Assembly (NCBI GenBank): GCA_012522585.1
Contig: JAAYKD010000051.1
Span: forward strand, 1-46,363
Length of the DNA stretch: 46,363 nt
Source: Bacillota bacterium
Lineage (GTDB): Bacteria > Bacillota > JAAYKD01
Direction of reading: 5' to 3'
Part shown: one piece after another, positions 37,663-46,284 of the stretch
How positions within the stretch are numbered: position 1 is the stretch's first letter
Layout of the letters: each line of letters opens with the position of its first letter
Made by a program: the position numbers and the translations under genes
Notes under the pieces: model-generated
Seen by the model: the letters and a program-made list of their open reading frames with translations, nothing else
What the model was told of the DNA's origin: nothing
The model's database searches: none

Positions 37663-38811
37663 TTAGTTACTTGTAATGCGATATTCAGGTTCGATGACGT
37701 ATTCATAGAGATTCCACAGCAAATCCAAGGTGAATTGGTCGCCATATTGGTGCAAACCGTGTAAAAGTGCCTGTTCTTCAGTATATTCAGTCAAAGGTAA
37801 AACTATTGTATGTTCGAAATTTACATCATAATGGGTGACTAAGGGAATCAATTCTATGTCTTCGATTCTCAAGCCCTCTTGGTCGGCGACAAAGGTTAAA
37901 TTAGCCATGCCCCCTAGAAGATTGACTAAATCCTTTTGATTGGAGATGAAATTGCCCAGAGAATAGAAAATTGGCATCTCTTTGCCATCGGCTCTGGTCA
38001 AAATATCCACAGGCTGAATGACGTGAGGGTGATGGCCTATGACCAAATCCACATTCTCAGCTGCCATCAATTCTGCCAAATAAAGCTGCTCCTCATTGGG
38101 ATGATGGTGGTATTCATAGCCCCAGTGATAGGAAACTATGACGAAGTCGGCGGATTCTCTGGCCTGGCGCACATCCTCTAAGATTTTTTCCTCTTCTTCT
38201 AAGAAAGTCATGCCGTAGCCCTGCCAATCATCGACAATGAAGCCGTTTAAGCCATAATTATAGCCTAAGAAGGCAAAGGTCAAGCCATCTCGCTCAAGAT
38301 ACTGAATCGGGCCCTTGTCTGCGTCGAAAAACCCGACCACCTTGACCTCCAATTGGTTCCAAAGATCTAAGGAATCGACCAAAGCACCCATGCCACTGTC
38401 CATGGAATGGTTGGTGGCCTGATTGACTATGTCGAAGCCGATTTCAGCCATATGATGAGCGAGCTCTCTGGGAGAATTGAACATGGGATAGGTGCTGATG
38501 ATGTATTCTTCTCCGGCAACCGTCACTTCTTGGTTGAGAAAGGAAATATCAGCAGCGGCGATTGTTTCAGCCATATGTTCGTAAGCCCAGGTGAAATCAT
38601 AGACATCGCCACCTTGCTTTTTGGCGAATTGATAAATCGGCTCATGAATCAGATTGTCACCGACGGCCAAAAAGCTTATTCTTTTTTCTGTTTCTTCGAT
38701 GATTTCTTCCGGCAATTCCTCCGGCTCAACCTCTGTCTTTTGGCAGGAACTGAGTAAAACCAAGGCTAAAAGGAAAAATAAGATGATTTGCAGTTTTTTT
38801 GTTTTTTTCAT
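37663..38811 (-). CDS. CapA-family (PgsA-like) lipoprotein
   Basis: This 382-residue protein starts with a lipoprotein signal (LLALVLLSSC, Cys at about 23). The CapA/PGA_cap metallophosphatase-like domain follows: FLAVGDNLIHEPIY, DISFLNQEVTV, FDIVNQATNHSMDSG, VSYHWGYEYHHHP, VIGHHPHVIQPV and YSLGNFISNQ. In poly-gamma-glutamate systems CapA is needed for polymer synthesis or export, but no capB/capC genes are nearby and solitary members have unclear roles. The upstream gene of an apparent capA-polA pair. Confidence 0.9.
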   Translation of the reverse strand: MKKTKKLQIILFFLLALVLLSSCQKTEVEPEELPEEIIEETEKRISFLAVGDNLIHEPIYQFAKKQGGDVYDFTWAYEHMAETIAAADISFLNQEVTVAGEEYIISTYPMFNSPRELAHHMAEIGFDIVNQATNHSMDSGMGALVDSLDLWNQLEVKVVGFFDADKGPIQYLERDGLTFAFLGYNYGLNGFIVDDWQGYGMTFLEEEEKILEDVRQARESADFVIVSYHWGYEYHHHPNEEQLYLAELMAAENVDLVIGHHPHVIQPVDILTRADGKEMPIFYSLGNFISNQKDLVNLLGGMANLTFVADQEGLRIEDIELIPLVTHYDVNFEHTIVLPLTEYTEEQALLHGLHQYGDQFTLDLLWNLYEYVIEPEYRITSN

Positions 38812-38912
38812 TTATACATCCTCAATACAATACTTTTTCCTTAAATTCGATACAGTCCACATCACTTCCTGCACTTTTCTTGTCAATCTAATGGTTGTTT
38901 TAATAAAAACCC

Positions 38913-38941
38913 TTGCCAAAAACATCTTTTCCCTTTAAAAT
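38913..38941 (+). promoter_or_regulatory. Sigma-A-type promoter of aspS
   Basis: TTGCCA (38913-38918) and TAAAAT (38936-38941) are separated by 17 bases. The start codon is about 99 bases downstream, so a leader of roughly 90 bases is predicted. I see no T-box motif in it. Confidence 0.75.
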
Positions 38942-39039
38942 AGTCATTATGAAATGTTGATTCTAATGTTTTCTCTGCCGAAAATATGGATATTAGGCAA
39001 GGAAAGATGATTTAAATAGGAATCAGGAAGGATGTTTTC

Positions 39040-40335
39040 ATGATCAAGAAATATTGGATAGAAGATTTGGCCCAAGCAGAAGGTCAAAAGGTAGAGGTTG
39101 AGGGCTGGCTTCATCGGGTCAGAAAGCTGGGCAAACTAGCCTTTATCCTGATCAAGGATAAAACAGGTATAGTCCAAGGAGTAATCACCGGTAAGCCACC
39201 TTTTTTAGCAGAAATCAGTGGGGAGCAAGCAGTTCGGGTCACAGGGACTGTCACACCTTCAAAGCAGCAGCCTTTGGGAGTGGAAATACAAGTTGAAGAA
39301 ATAGAAGTTTTGGGCCCTGTTTTACAGGAGCTCCCCTTTGAATTGAACCAAGCGGAGATCTCTGCCGGTTTAGAACATGTTCTAGATCACAGGGTTTTGA
39401 GCTTGCGCCACCCTAAAACTGCTTCTGTCTTTAAAATCCAAAGCGGTATTATCAAGGCCTTCAGACAGTTTTTGGATAAGGAAAAGTTCACAGAGATTCA
39501 TACTCCCAAAATAGTTGCCACCGGAACCGAAGGAGGCAGCGAGCTTTTTGAGATCAAGTATTTTGATCAAAAAGCCTATTTGGCTCAATCACCTCAATTT
39601 TATAAACAGATGGCTGTGGGTTCCGGCTTACAGAGAGTCTATGAAGTAGGGCCGGTCTATCGAGCTGAACCTCATAACACTTCCAGGCATTTAAGCGAAT
39701 TAATTTCCTTGGATTTGGAAATGGGCTTTATTTCCGGCTTAGAAGACATTCTCAAATTGGAAGAGGAGATGCTGCGCTATATCTTCGCTTATTTAGAAGA
39801 ATATCACAGTCAGGATTTAGCCCTCTTCGATGCTACCTTGCCCGAGGTCAAGACTATTCCTCGACTGACCATCAAAGAAATCGGCAGTATCTTAGAAAAG
39901 GAATACAAGAAGCCCTTAGAAATATTGGATCTGGATTCGGAATCGGAGCGTCTGATCTCCCAATATGTAAAAAAAGAAATGGGCAGCGATTTCCTCTTTG
40001 CCACTCATTATGGCAAGGATGCCCGCCCCATGTACACGCAGCCTAGTGCCCACGATTCTGATGTGACCGAGAGCTTCGATATGATCTTCCGAGGTCTAAA
40101 AATGAACTCCGGAGCCCAAAGAGTCCATGAATACGATGTTTTAGTCAACAATATCAAGGAAAAAGGCCTCGATCCAGCTGAGTTTGCTTCCTATTTAGAA
40201 ATCTTCCAATTTGGTATGCCTCCTCATGGCGGCTATGCCATCGGAGTAGAACGTTTGGTCATAAAAATATTGAATTTGAGCAATGTCAGGGAAGCAGTCC
40301 TCTTTCCGCGCGATCGTTTCCGTCTGACCCCTTAA
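39040..40335 (+). CDS. aspS: Aspartyl-tRNA synthetase, archaeal-type (probably non-discriminating)
   Basis: This 431-residue class II synthetase charges tRNA with aspartate. The N-terminal OB fold (VEVEGWLHRVRKLGKLAFIL) binds the anticodon, and the catalytic core shows motif 2 (VYRAEPHNTSRHLSE) and motif 3 (HGGYAIGVERLVIKIL). It lacks the about 150-residue GAD insertion of standard bacterial AspRS (about 590 residues), so it is the archaeal/eukaryal-type enzyme. Such enzymes in bacteria often also charge tRNA-Asn, with GatCAB amidating the product. An AsnRS identity is less likely from the motifs but cannot be excluded. AGGAAGGA precedes the ATG. Confidence 0.9.
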   Translation: MIKKYWIEDLAQAEGQKVEVEGWLHRVRKLGKLAFILIKDKTGIVQGVITGKPPFLAEISGEQAVRVTGTVTPSKQQPLGVEIQVEEIEVLGPVLQELPFELNQAEISAGLEHVLDHRVLSLRHPKTASVFKIQSGIIKAFRQFLDKEKFTEIHTPKIVATGTEGGSELFEIKYFDQKAYLAQSPQFYKQMAVGSGLQRVYEVGPVYRAEPHNTSRHLSELISLDLEMGFISGLEDILKLEEEMLRYIFAYLEEYHSQDLALFDATLPEVKTIPRLTIKEIGSILEKEYKKPLEILDLDSESERLISQYVKKEMGSDFLFATHYGKDARPMYTQPSAHDSDVTESFDMIFRGLKMNSGAQRVHEYDVLVNNIKEKGLDPAEFASYLEIFQFGMPPHGGYAIGVERLVIKILNLSNVREAVLFPRDRFRLTP

Positions 40336-40343
40336 AATTAGAT

Positions 40344-40395
40344 AAAAAAAGAAGTGGCTGTAGCAAGTTTGCATTTTGCTACGGCCACTTCTTAA
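40344..40395. terminator. Bidirectional terminator between aspS and the antiporter gene
   Basis: GAAGTGGCTGTAGCAA (40351-40366) pairs with TTGCTACGGCCACTTC (40376-40391) with one wobble position. The seven A bases on the left give a U tract for the minus-strand antiporter transcript. Confidence 0.9.
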
Positions 40396-40411
40396 TTTAG
40401 AAAGGAAGGTT

Positions 40412-41686
40412 TTATTTCGAATCAGGTGTGCTTTCTGTGGCTACTATTACGGGAGCCGTATATTCTAAAGGACGGCTTGCCTCTTTTTTCTTACGCTTGA
40501 TTGCTCCTGATTGGAACAGGGCGAATTTGGCACTGGCCGGACCGATCAGCTCATAAAGCACTGAAGATGAGAGGATGATGGTCAAGAGCATATTGCCCGT
40601 GGCCGGCGGCAAGACCCTTTTGCCCAGAAAAGCTAAACCGATGGATACTCCGGCTTGAGGCACCAAGGCCAAACCTAGGTATTTTTTGATTTCCGGAGCA
40701 GTATCTGTGATGGCACAGCCTAAATAGGCTCCGGCATATTTGCCCACGATTCTGATCAAGAAGTAGACTACACCCATGATACCTAGGTGAGCAAAGGTGG
40801 TCAGGTCCAGGTTCATCCCCGATACGACAAAGAAGATTGATAGAAACGGAGGTATAAATCCGTCGATCTGTTTAAACAGGCTGTCGTCTCTGCTCAGATT
40901 GATATAGGTTGCCCCAAAGACCATGCTGGCCAAAAGGGGAGAGATATCGAAATAGGCACAAATACTGGCTAGGCCTAATAAAATTGCTGTAGTTAAGATG
41001 AGGCGATTGTCCTGGCTGCGATCTGGGGTCATCAATTTGTGTAGACCTAAGCCGCTTAAAAAACCTAATAGAAGTGCTGCGATATTTAGGAGTATTGGAG
41101 TCGCTACTGCCAGAAAAGATAGACTACCACCGGAGCCTCCGGTGATCAAAGCCAAGGCTAAGCTGAAGGCGATTAAACAGACTGCGTCATCTAAAGCTAC
41201 TACTTGTAAGAGGGTATTGACAAAAGGCCCCTTGGCTTTATATTGTCTGATGGTAGCCATTGTGCTGGCCGGAGTAGTCGCGGTGGCGATAGCCCCTAAC
41301 AAAAGACTGAAGCTCCATTCCAGTTTGAATAAATAGCGCATGGACAAGGTGATTAAAAGTCCGGCTAAAAGGCTTTCCAGAATAGTTATCACGATGATAC
41401 TCTTACCCGTCGCCTTAAAGGATTCCTTGACAAAAAATCGTCCTACCCCAAAGGATATAAAGGCTAGGGCAATATCACTAACGAAACCCATATTATTGAT
41501 TAAATCAACAGGTATTAAATTGAGAACGTGAGGCCCGATTAAGATGCCGGCAATGATGAAACCCGTTACATTGGGCAAGCTAGCTTTTTTAGTCAGGCGG
41601 GTTAAAAGAAAACCAGAAAATAAAATCAAGGATAATGACATCAAAGCTCTTGTCGTTTCGTTAGTCTGTTGTAATATAGATGCCAC
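40412..41686 (-). CDS. CPA2-family cation/proton antiporter
   Basis: This 424-residue membrane protein has about 12 hydrophobic helices of the Na+(K+)/H+ exchanger fold (KefB/NapA-like transmembrane domain). Marker segments are LPNVTGFIIAGILIGPHVL, AIATATTPASTMATIRQY and VVALDDAVCLIAFSLAL, with the Asp-Asp pair as likely ion site. No C-terminal TrkA-N/RCK domain is present; the tail is basic then hydrophilic. It probably exchanges Na+ or K+ for protons. A GTG start follows GGAGGG by 6 bases. It is divergent from the LysR gene. Confidence 0.9.
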   Translation of the reverse strand: MASILQQTNETTRALMSLSLILFSGFLLTRLTKKASLPNVTGFIIAGILIGPHVLNLIPVDLINNMGFVSDIALAFISFGVGRFFVKESFKATGKSIIVITILESLLAGLLITLSMRYLFKLEWSFSLLLGAIATATTPASTMATIRQYKAKGPFVNTLLQVVALDDAVCLIAFSLALALITGGSGGSLSFLAVATPILLNIAALLLGFLSGLGLHKLMTPDRSQDNRLILTTAILLGLASICAYFDISPLLASMVFGATYINLSRDDSLFKQIDGFIPPFLSIFFVVSGMNLDLTTFAHLGIMGVVYFLIRIVGKYAGAYLGCAITDTAPEIKKYLGLALVPQAGVSIGLAFLGKRVLPPATGNMLLTIILSSSVLYELIGPASAKFALFQSGAIKRKKKEASRPLEYTAPVIVATESTPDSK

Positions 41687-41795
41687 TCCAAACCCTCCAT
41701 TTCAAAGCAGCTCAATTGTGGCTGAGTAAGAATAATCTAAGCTCAGACGAATTTGACGGATAATATTTGAAATTAAACAATCATAATTATAATAA

Positions 41796-41876
41796 AAAAG
41801 CACCAGGCAGGATAATCTTCATTACTGGTTGAAGTAAAAAGAAGGAAAATACAAGTTCCAGTGCTTTTGTGTTTTA
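41796..41876 (+). ncRNA. Candidate small structured RNA
   Basis: AAAAGCAC (41796-41803) pairs with GTGCTTTT (41861-41868), closing a region with an internal hairpin CTTCA-N8-TGAAG, followed by GTGTTTT. A promoter-like TTGAAA (41767-41772), 15 bases, TATAAT (41788-41793) lies just upstream. I recognise no known RNA family. It could be an sRNA or just a loose terminator. Confidence 0.3.
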
Positions 41877-41885
41877 AAACTCATC

Positions 41886-41914
41886 TTGTTGAATGCTTGT
41901 GTAACCATTATAAT
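41886..41914 (+). promoter_or_regulatory. Sigma-A-type promoter of the LysR-type regulator gene
   Basis: TTGTTG (41886-41891) and TATAAT (41909-41914) are separated by 17 bases, with a leader of about 70 bases. Confidence 0.7.
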
Positions 41915-41990
41915 CAATTTGAAAATAAAGTAAACTTATTCTTTTTTTAGATTCAATAAATAAAACTTATGACGGGAGCGGAAATATTCA

Positions 41991-42893
41991 ATGGTCGACC
42001 CAAAACTTTATACTTTATTGGAAATATTGGAGTCAGGAAATTATACTCGAGCTGCCGAAAAGCTTTCCTTGACTCAGCCGGCTGTGACTCAGCATATCAA
42101 GCATTTGGAAAAAGAACTGGATATTAAGATTTTCAACCGAGTAAAAAACAAATTTGTGCCAACAGCTCAAGGAAATCTGCTGATTGAGTATGCCAGAAAG
42201 AATATTGCCCTTTACGAAGGTCTGCAACAGTCTCTCAAGGATATGAAAAGACAGATCCGACGTTTGCGCGTTGGCATCACTCATACAGCTGAGAGCAATG
42301 CAGTTGCTGAGGTTTTTGGCAAGTATAGTTTGGAAAACCCGGGCACTTCCATCATCATTATTTCAGGAGCTATAAATTATCTTTATGATTTGTTGAGGAA
42401 TTATGAGATTGACTTAGCAGTAGTAGAGGGTAAACTTTCTGAACCTGGCATAAATTCTGTGCTTTTGGACACTGATTCCTTGGTTTTTGTGGTCAGCAAC
42501 AACCATCCTTTGGCTAAAAAGAGAATGGTCAGCATAGAAGAGATAAAAAAAGAGCCTCTGATCCTGCGCAGCTCATCTTCCGGCACTCGAAACCTCTTTG
42601 TAGCTCATTTGGAAAGTAAAAACATGTCTTTAAATGAATTCAACCTGATTATGGAAGTGGATAATGTAGCTACTATCAAGGATTTAGTCTGGCGGGATGT
42701 TGGTGTTTCCATCTTGTCGCGGAGTGCTTGTCTCGATGAATTGAAAAAAAGCAAGATGACAGTTTTACCCATCGAAAATCTTGGCATGATCAGAGAAATA
42801 AATATTGTTTATAAAAAGGGCTTTCACCACTTAGCTTTGGTCAACCGCATTGTAGAATCTTATAATGAAGTTATTAAGTCCTATGTTTCTTAA
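41991..42893 (+). CDS. LysR-family transcriptional regulator
   Basis: This 300-residue protein has the N-terminal winged helix-turn-helix of LysR regulators (residues about 4-62: LEILESGNYTRAAEKLSLTQ, PAVTQHIKHLEKELDIKIF) and a periplasmic-binding-like effector domain (about 90-300). LysR proteins usually control a neighbouring operon in response to a small molecule. The three metabolic genes directly downstream on the same strand (66-base gap) are the obvious targets. GGGAGCGG lies before the ATG. Confidence 0.92.
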   Translation: MVDPKLYTLLEILESGNYTRAAEKLSLTQPAVTQHIKHLEKELDIKIFNRVKNKFVPTAQGNLLIEYARKNIALYEGLQQSLKDMKRQIRRLRVGITHTAESNAVAEVFGKYSLENPGTSIIIISGAINYLYDLLRNYEIDLAVVEGKLSEPGINSVLLDTDSLVFVVSNNHPLAKKRMVSIEEIKKEPLILRSSSSGTRNLFVAHLESKNMSLNEFNLIMEVDNVATIKDLVWRDVGVSILSRSACLDELKKSKMTVLPIENLGMIREINIVYKKGFHHLALVNRIVESYNEVIKSYVS

Positions 42894-42958
42894 ATTTAAA
42901 CAAGGGAAAAGCTTTTTGGTTATCGAAATATAGGGACAAAGAGAGGAGGCTTTTTTTT

Positions 42959-44116
42959 ATGCAAAAAAGAAGTTTTGGCAAATTGGATTACAAACCTTCA
43001 CTTCTGGGCTTTGGAGCTATGCGTTTTCCTACCATCGGGCCCGACAAAGAGGTGGATGAAAAAGAAGCAACAAAAATGGTTCGCCACGCTATTGACAGCG
43101 GAGTCAATTATGTGGATACGGCTTACAATTATCACGGTGGTCTTTCCGAAGTAATTGTTGGCAGAATGTTAAAAGACGGTTATCGTGAGAAGGTTAAATT
43201 GGCTACTAAAAGTCCTTCCTTTCTTCTGGAGAAAGAAGGAGATTGGACTAAATTCTTAGATGAGCAATTGAAAAAGATTGATGTTGAACATGTGGATTTT
43301 TACCTCCAGCATGCTCTCAACAAAGAGCGTTTCGATCTATTTAAAGAGCTCAATGGACATGATGAAGCAGTAAAAGCCAAAGAAGACGGAAAAATCAAGT
43401 ATTTTGGCTTCAGCTTCCACGATTCCCTCGAGGTCTTTAAGGAGATCATCGATACATACCCTTGGGATTTCTGCCAAATTCAATTGAACTATTTTGATAC
43501 GGATTTCCAGGCAGGTCTGGAAGGCTTAAAATATGCAGCCGGTAAGGGCATTCCTGTCATCATCATGGAGCCTTTAAAAGGCGGACGTCTGGCAGGTAAT
43601 TTGCCCGAAGATATTCAGGCCATGTTCGATAATCATCCTAAAGAGTGGAGTCCCGTTGAATGGGCTTTGCGCTGGGTAGCAGATTTACCAGAAGTAGCCC
43701 TGCTGCTTTCCGGAATGAGCACAATGGAACATGTTCTGGACAATTTGAGAATCTGTAGTGCCGAAGATACTGTGGCCAATGGCCTCTCGCCTGAAGACAG
43801 AGAGTTTTTGGCTCAAGTAGCAGCTACTTGGAAAGCTAAAATCAAGGTGGATTGCACCGATTGCCGCTATTGCATGCCTTGCCCCCAAGGTGTAAATATC
43901 CCCGGTTGTTTTGCTCTATACAATAACGCAGCCATGTTTGGCAATTGGAAAGAAGCAGCCAGAATGTATAAAAACAACTTTATCGACAGAGATGCTGATG
44001 CTTCTCTCTGTATAGAGTGTGGCATTTGTGAAAGTGCCTGCCCTCAGCAGTTAGAAATCATCCAATTGCTCAAGGAACTCCATGATCGCTTTATGTTCGA
44101 ATTAGGCGAATTATAA
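42959..44116 (+). CDS. Aldo/keto reductase with C-terminal [4Fe-4S] ferredoxin domain
   Basis: This 385-residue oxidoreductase has an aldo/keto reductase barrel (about 1-290) with the catalytic set Asp53, Tyr58 (DTAYNY), Lys84 (LATKSP) and His118 (LQHAL). The C-terminal 95 residues hold two cysteine motifs, CTDCRYCMPCPQGVNIPGC and CIECGICESACP, for [4Fe-4S] clusters. This fused form is common in anaerobes, where the substrate is generally unknown; electrons may go to or from ferredoxin as well as NAD(P)H. GAGAGGAGG precedes the ATG. It is the first gene of an apparent three-gene operon. Confidence 0.93.
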   Translation: MQKRSFGKLDYKPSLLGFGAMRFPTIGPDKEVDEKEATKMVRHAIDSGVNYVDTAYNYHGGLSEVIVGRMLKDGYREKVKLATKSPSFLLEKEGDWTKFLDEQLKKIDVEHVDFYLQHALNKERFDLFKELNGHDEAVKAKEDGKIKYFGFSFHDSLEVFKEIIDTYPWDFCQIQLNYFDTDFQAGLEGLKYAAGKGIPVIIMEPLKGGRLAGNLPEDIQAMFDNHPKEWSPVEWALRWVADLPEVALLLSGMSTMEHVLDNLRICSAEDTVANGLSPEDREFLAQVAATWKAKIKVDCTDCRYCMPCPQGVNIPGCFALYNNAAMFGNWKEAARMYKNNFIDRDADASLCIECGICESACPQQLEIIQLLKELHDRFMFELGEL

Positions 44117-44145
44117 AATCTTAGATTAAGTGAGGTTTAAAATCT

Positions 44146-45027
44146 ATGGAATATTCTAAAAAACAAGTCGGTGATTTAGTCGGTTTCGAATTGGAAATCT
44201 ATCAATTTGGCCAAGGCGACGGCCCCAAACTCATGGTCACAGCCGGTGTCCATGGTGGGGAAGTCACCGGTATTCATGCAGCCAGAAGACTGATCGAATT
44301 TTTACAAGAAAATGAAAGCCAACTCAAAGGACAGGTTAAAATTTTACCGGTCTGCAACCAAGGTGCCTATCGTCGCATGCAAAGGAGCAATCCTTACGAT
44401 GAAATCGATATGAACCGGATCTTCCCCGGCAAGATGGGTTCTAAACCCACACTAGCCACAGCAGCTTTGGTCTATGAAGAAGCGGCCTGGCCCGATTACT
44501 TGGTAGATTTACACTGCTGCGGCTTATACGGCAGCAACTACACTTTAGCTACTTGGATGGATTCAGAAGGGGACAAAGAACTGGCTTCCATGCTGGATAT
44601 TCCTGTTGTGATCAAATCTGGCGGCACGGCTGGGCAACTCTTCGTGGAATCCAGCCAAAAACGCAATATTCCCTCGGTCATCATCGAATTATCCGGCGGA
44701 CAACCTACCGGCCAGATCGATTTAGATTCAGCCGACATTGCCTATCAGGCTTTGCTCAAACTGATGAAAAAACTGGGTATGTTGCCCGGTGAGGTCGAGC
44801 CCTTTGAACCGGCGTTTTGCCTACCTTTGGAAAGAGTTGTGGCTATTGAAGATGGTCTCTTTTTACCTCAAATAGAAAAAGGCACATGGGTTGAAAAAGG
44901 CCAGGTCATCGGTAGTTTAAACGGCAAGCCCATTTCCGTCGAACAAGATTGCAGGGTAATGAATATCGGCCCGGCCAGATATCTATTCCGTGGCGATTAT
45001 CTCTATGTCTATACTGTAAGAGCATAA
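44146..45027 (+). CDS. Succinylglutamate desuccinylase/aspartoacylase (AstE/AspA)-family hydrolase
   Basis: This 293-residue zinc hydrolase of the M14-like AstE/AspA family has metal ligands His36 and Glu39 in GVHGGEVTG and His123 in VDLHCCG. The substrate-binding block DMNRIFPG is present, as is a likely catalytic Glu in VIIELSGG. A C-terminal barrel domain (about 220-290) follows (VEKGQVIGSLNGKPISV). Members remove acyl groups from N-acyl amino acids or related compounds. The cysteine-rich LHCCG block is a subgroup feature. It starts 29 bases after the reductase gene. Confidence 0.9.
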   Translation: MEYSKKQVGDLVGFELEIYQFGQGDGPKLMVTAGVHGGEVTGIHAARRLIEFLQENESQLKGQVKILPVCNQGAYRRMQRSNPYDEIDMNRIFPGKMGSKPTLATAALVYEEAAWPDYLVDLHCCGLYGSNYTLATWMDSEGDKELASMLDIPVVIKSGGTAGQLFVESSQKRNIPSVIIELSGGQPTGQIDLDSADIAYQALLKLMKKLGMLPGEVEPFEPAFCLPLERVVAIEDGLFLPQIEKGTWVEKGQVIGSLNGKPISVEQDCRVMNIGPARYLFRGDYLYVYTVRA

Positions 45028-45043
45028 AAGAGAGGAGATTTAT

Positions 45044-45742
45044 ATGAGCGTTTATAGCCATGAACTATTAGCACCTGGTGTCTATGCTATCAGCCAAGGT
45101 CATGTGCGCATGTTTTTAATCGAAGGCAGTAAAAGGGCCTTGCTCTTGGATACAGGCAACCCAGGCGCTGAATTGAATTTGTATGTAAGCCAACTGACCG
45201 ATAAACCGGTGACAGTTGTCTTGACCCATGCTCACGGTGACCACCTCGGTGGCGTTGAGAAATTTCCTTTTGCTTATCTGCATCCGGCTGATTTCTCCCT
45301 TCTGGCAGCTGATACAAAGGGAAAATATCTCCCCTTAACATTGGATCAGGGCTTTGACTTAGGAGATCGCTTCTTAGAAGTGATCGAAATTCCCGGTCAC
45401 ACCCCCGGACATATTGCCCTTTTGGATAAAGAAAACAAAATGCTTTTCTCCGGTGATACTGTCCAGACCGGCCCCATCTATATGTTCATGCCCCACTGCT
45501 CTTTCGATTCTTTCATCCAAAGCATCGAAAAGCTGGAGGCACGCCAAGCTGATTTTGAAAAAATCTATGCTTGCCACAACGAAATGCCCCTGGGCGTAGA
45601 TATCCTACCCATCTTAAAAGAAGGAGCCCAGCTGATGCTCGAGGGTAAACTGGACGGCAAAAAACAAGAACCTTCACCGGGCCGCATCATGTGGGTTTAC
45701 CGCCATAAAACCATCGCCTTCTACGGTCCCCCCGTCCTCTAA
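45044..45742 (+). CDS. Metallo-beta-lactamase-fold hydrolase
   Basis: This 232-residue protein has the motif H62-A-H-G-D-H67 (LTHAHGDHLGG), followed by PGHTPGHIALL and FSGDTV, giving a two-metal hydrolase site of the glyoxalase II-like type. The substrate is unknown. AGAGAGGAG precedes the ATG, 16 bases after the deacylase, so the reductase, deacylase and hydrolase probably form one metabolic unit. Its C-terminal segment (PSPGRIMWVYRHKTIAFYGP) is unusual but in frame. Confidence 0.88.
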   Translation: MSVYSHELLAPGVYAISQGHVRMFLIEGSKRALLLDTGNPGAELNLYVSQLTDKPVTVVLTHAHGDHLGGVEKFPFAYLHPADFSLLAADTKGKYLPLTLDQGFDLGDRFLEVIEIPGHTPGHIALLDKENKMLFSGDTVQTGPIYMFMPHCSFDSFIQSIEKLEARQADFEKIYACHNEMPLGVDILPILKEGAQLMLEGKLDGKKQEPSPGRIMWVYRHKTIAFYGPPVL

Positions 45743-45764
45743 AACAACATCCAACCTACAACCT

Positions 45765-45854
45765 ATGCAAATCGGGGACAGTCTATAAGGAACTTAGGCA
45801 CAAGGTGCCGGTTCCGCAACTCCGGCTTGTGCCAAGGGCACCAAGCTGGAGCAT
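45765..45854 (-). repeat. Dispersed palindromic repeat, right copy 1 (inverted relative to the left copies)
   Basis: This is the inverted counterpart of 494-588. It includes GGCACAAG and CTTGTGCC arms that can pair around GCCGG-N10-CCGGC. It forms the start of the first 291-bp tandem unit. Confidence 0.88.
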
Positions 45855-45953
45855 ATATAGTCAGCTCAAATTCAATGCAACACCATCGAAGTTAGACCTT
45901 ATCGAGGCAGTTTTTGCGATTGCTTCGCAGGGTTACACATCACTTATAAAGAT

Positions 45954-45993
45954 AAAAAAGGCGCAGTTGATTCATTTCGACTGCACCTTTTTT
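45954..45993. terminator. Terminator-like hairpin in tandem unit 1
   Basis: AAAAAAGGCGCAGTTG pairs with CGACTGCACCTTTTTT with one mismatch and one wobble; A and T runs flank it, so it could work in both directions. It is about 210 bases beyond the hydrolase gene and may end that operon. Confidence 0.8.
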
Positions 45994-46244
45994 ATTACTA
46001 ATCAGTTATTTTTAACCTGCAACGACTCTGTTATTTCACTTCTTCCATAGAAGCCTTGCAAAACCGGGACAGTCTATAAGGAACTTAGGCACAAGGTGCC
46101 GGTTCCGCAACTCCGCTTGTGCCAAGGGCACCAAGCTGGAGCATATATAGTCAGCTCAAATTCAATGCAACACCATCGAAGTTAGACCTTATCGAAGCAG
46201 TTTTTGCGATTGCTTTGCTGTCGATACACATCACTTATAAAGAT

Positions 46245-46284
46245 AAAAAAGGCGCAGTTGATTCATTTCGACTGCACCTTTTTT
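46245..46284. terminator. Terminator-like hairpin in tandem unit 2
   Basis: This is the same hairpin as at 45954-45993, exactly 291 bases further on. Confidence 0.78.

Larger units (their letters stand above)
41687..41990. other. Divergent intergenic region with promoter and a structured element
   Basis: This 304-base region separates the antiporter and LysR genes. It contains the LysR promoter at 41886-41914 and a possible small transcribed hairpin element at 41800-41875, listed separately. No peptide is supported. Confidence 0.6.

Noticed and set aside
38881-38886. TTGACA on the minus strand as -35 of the CapA-like gene
   Set aside because: No acceptable -10 hexamer lies 15-19 bases downstream of it.
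38942-39039. T-box or other riboswitch in the aspS leader
   Set aside because: I see no AGGGTGG-type T-box sequence and no terminator in the leader.
45805-46050. 81-codon frame in the right-end repeat
   Set aside because: It lies entirely within the 291-bp tandem unit; the second unit does not keep it because of indels.
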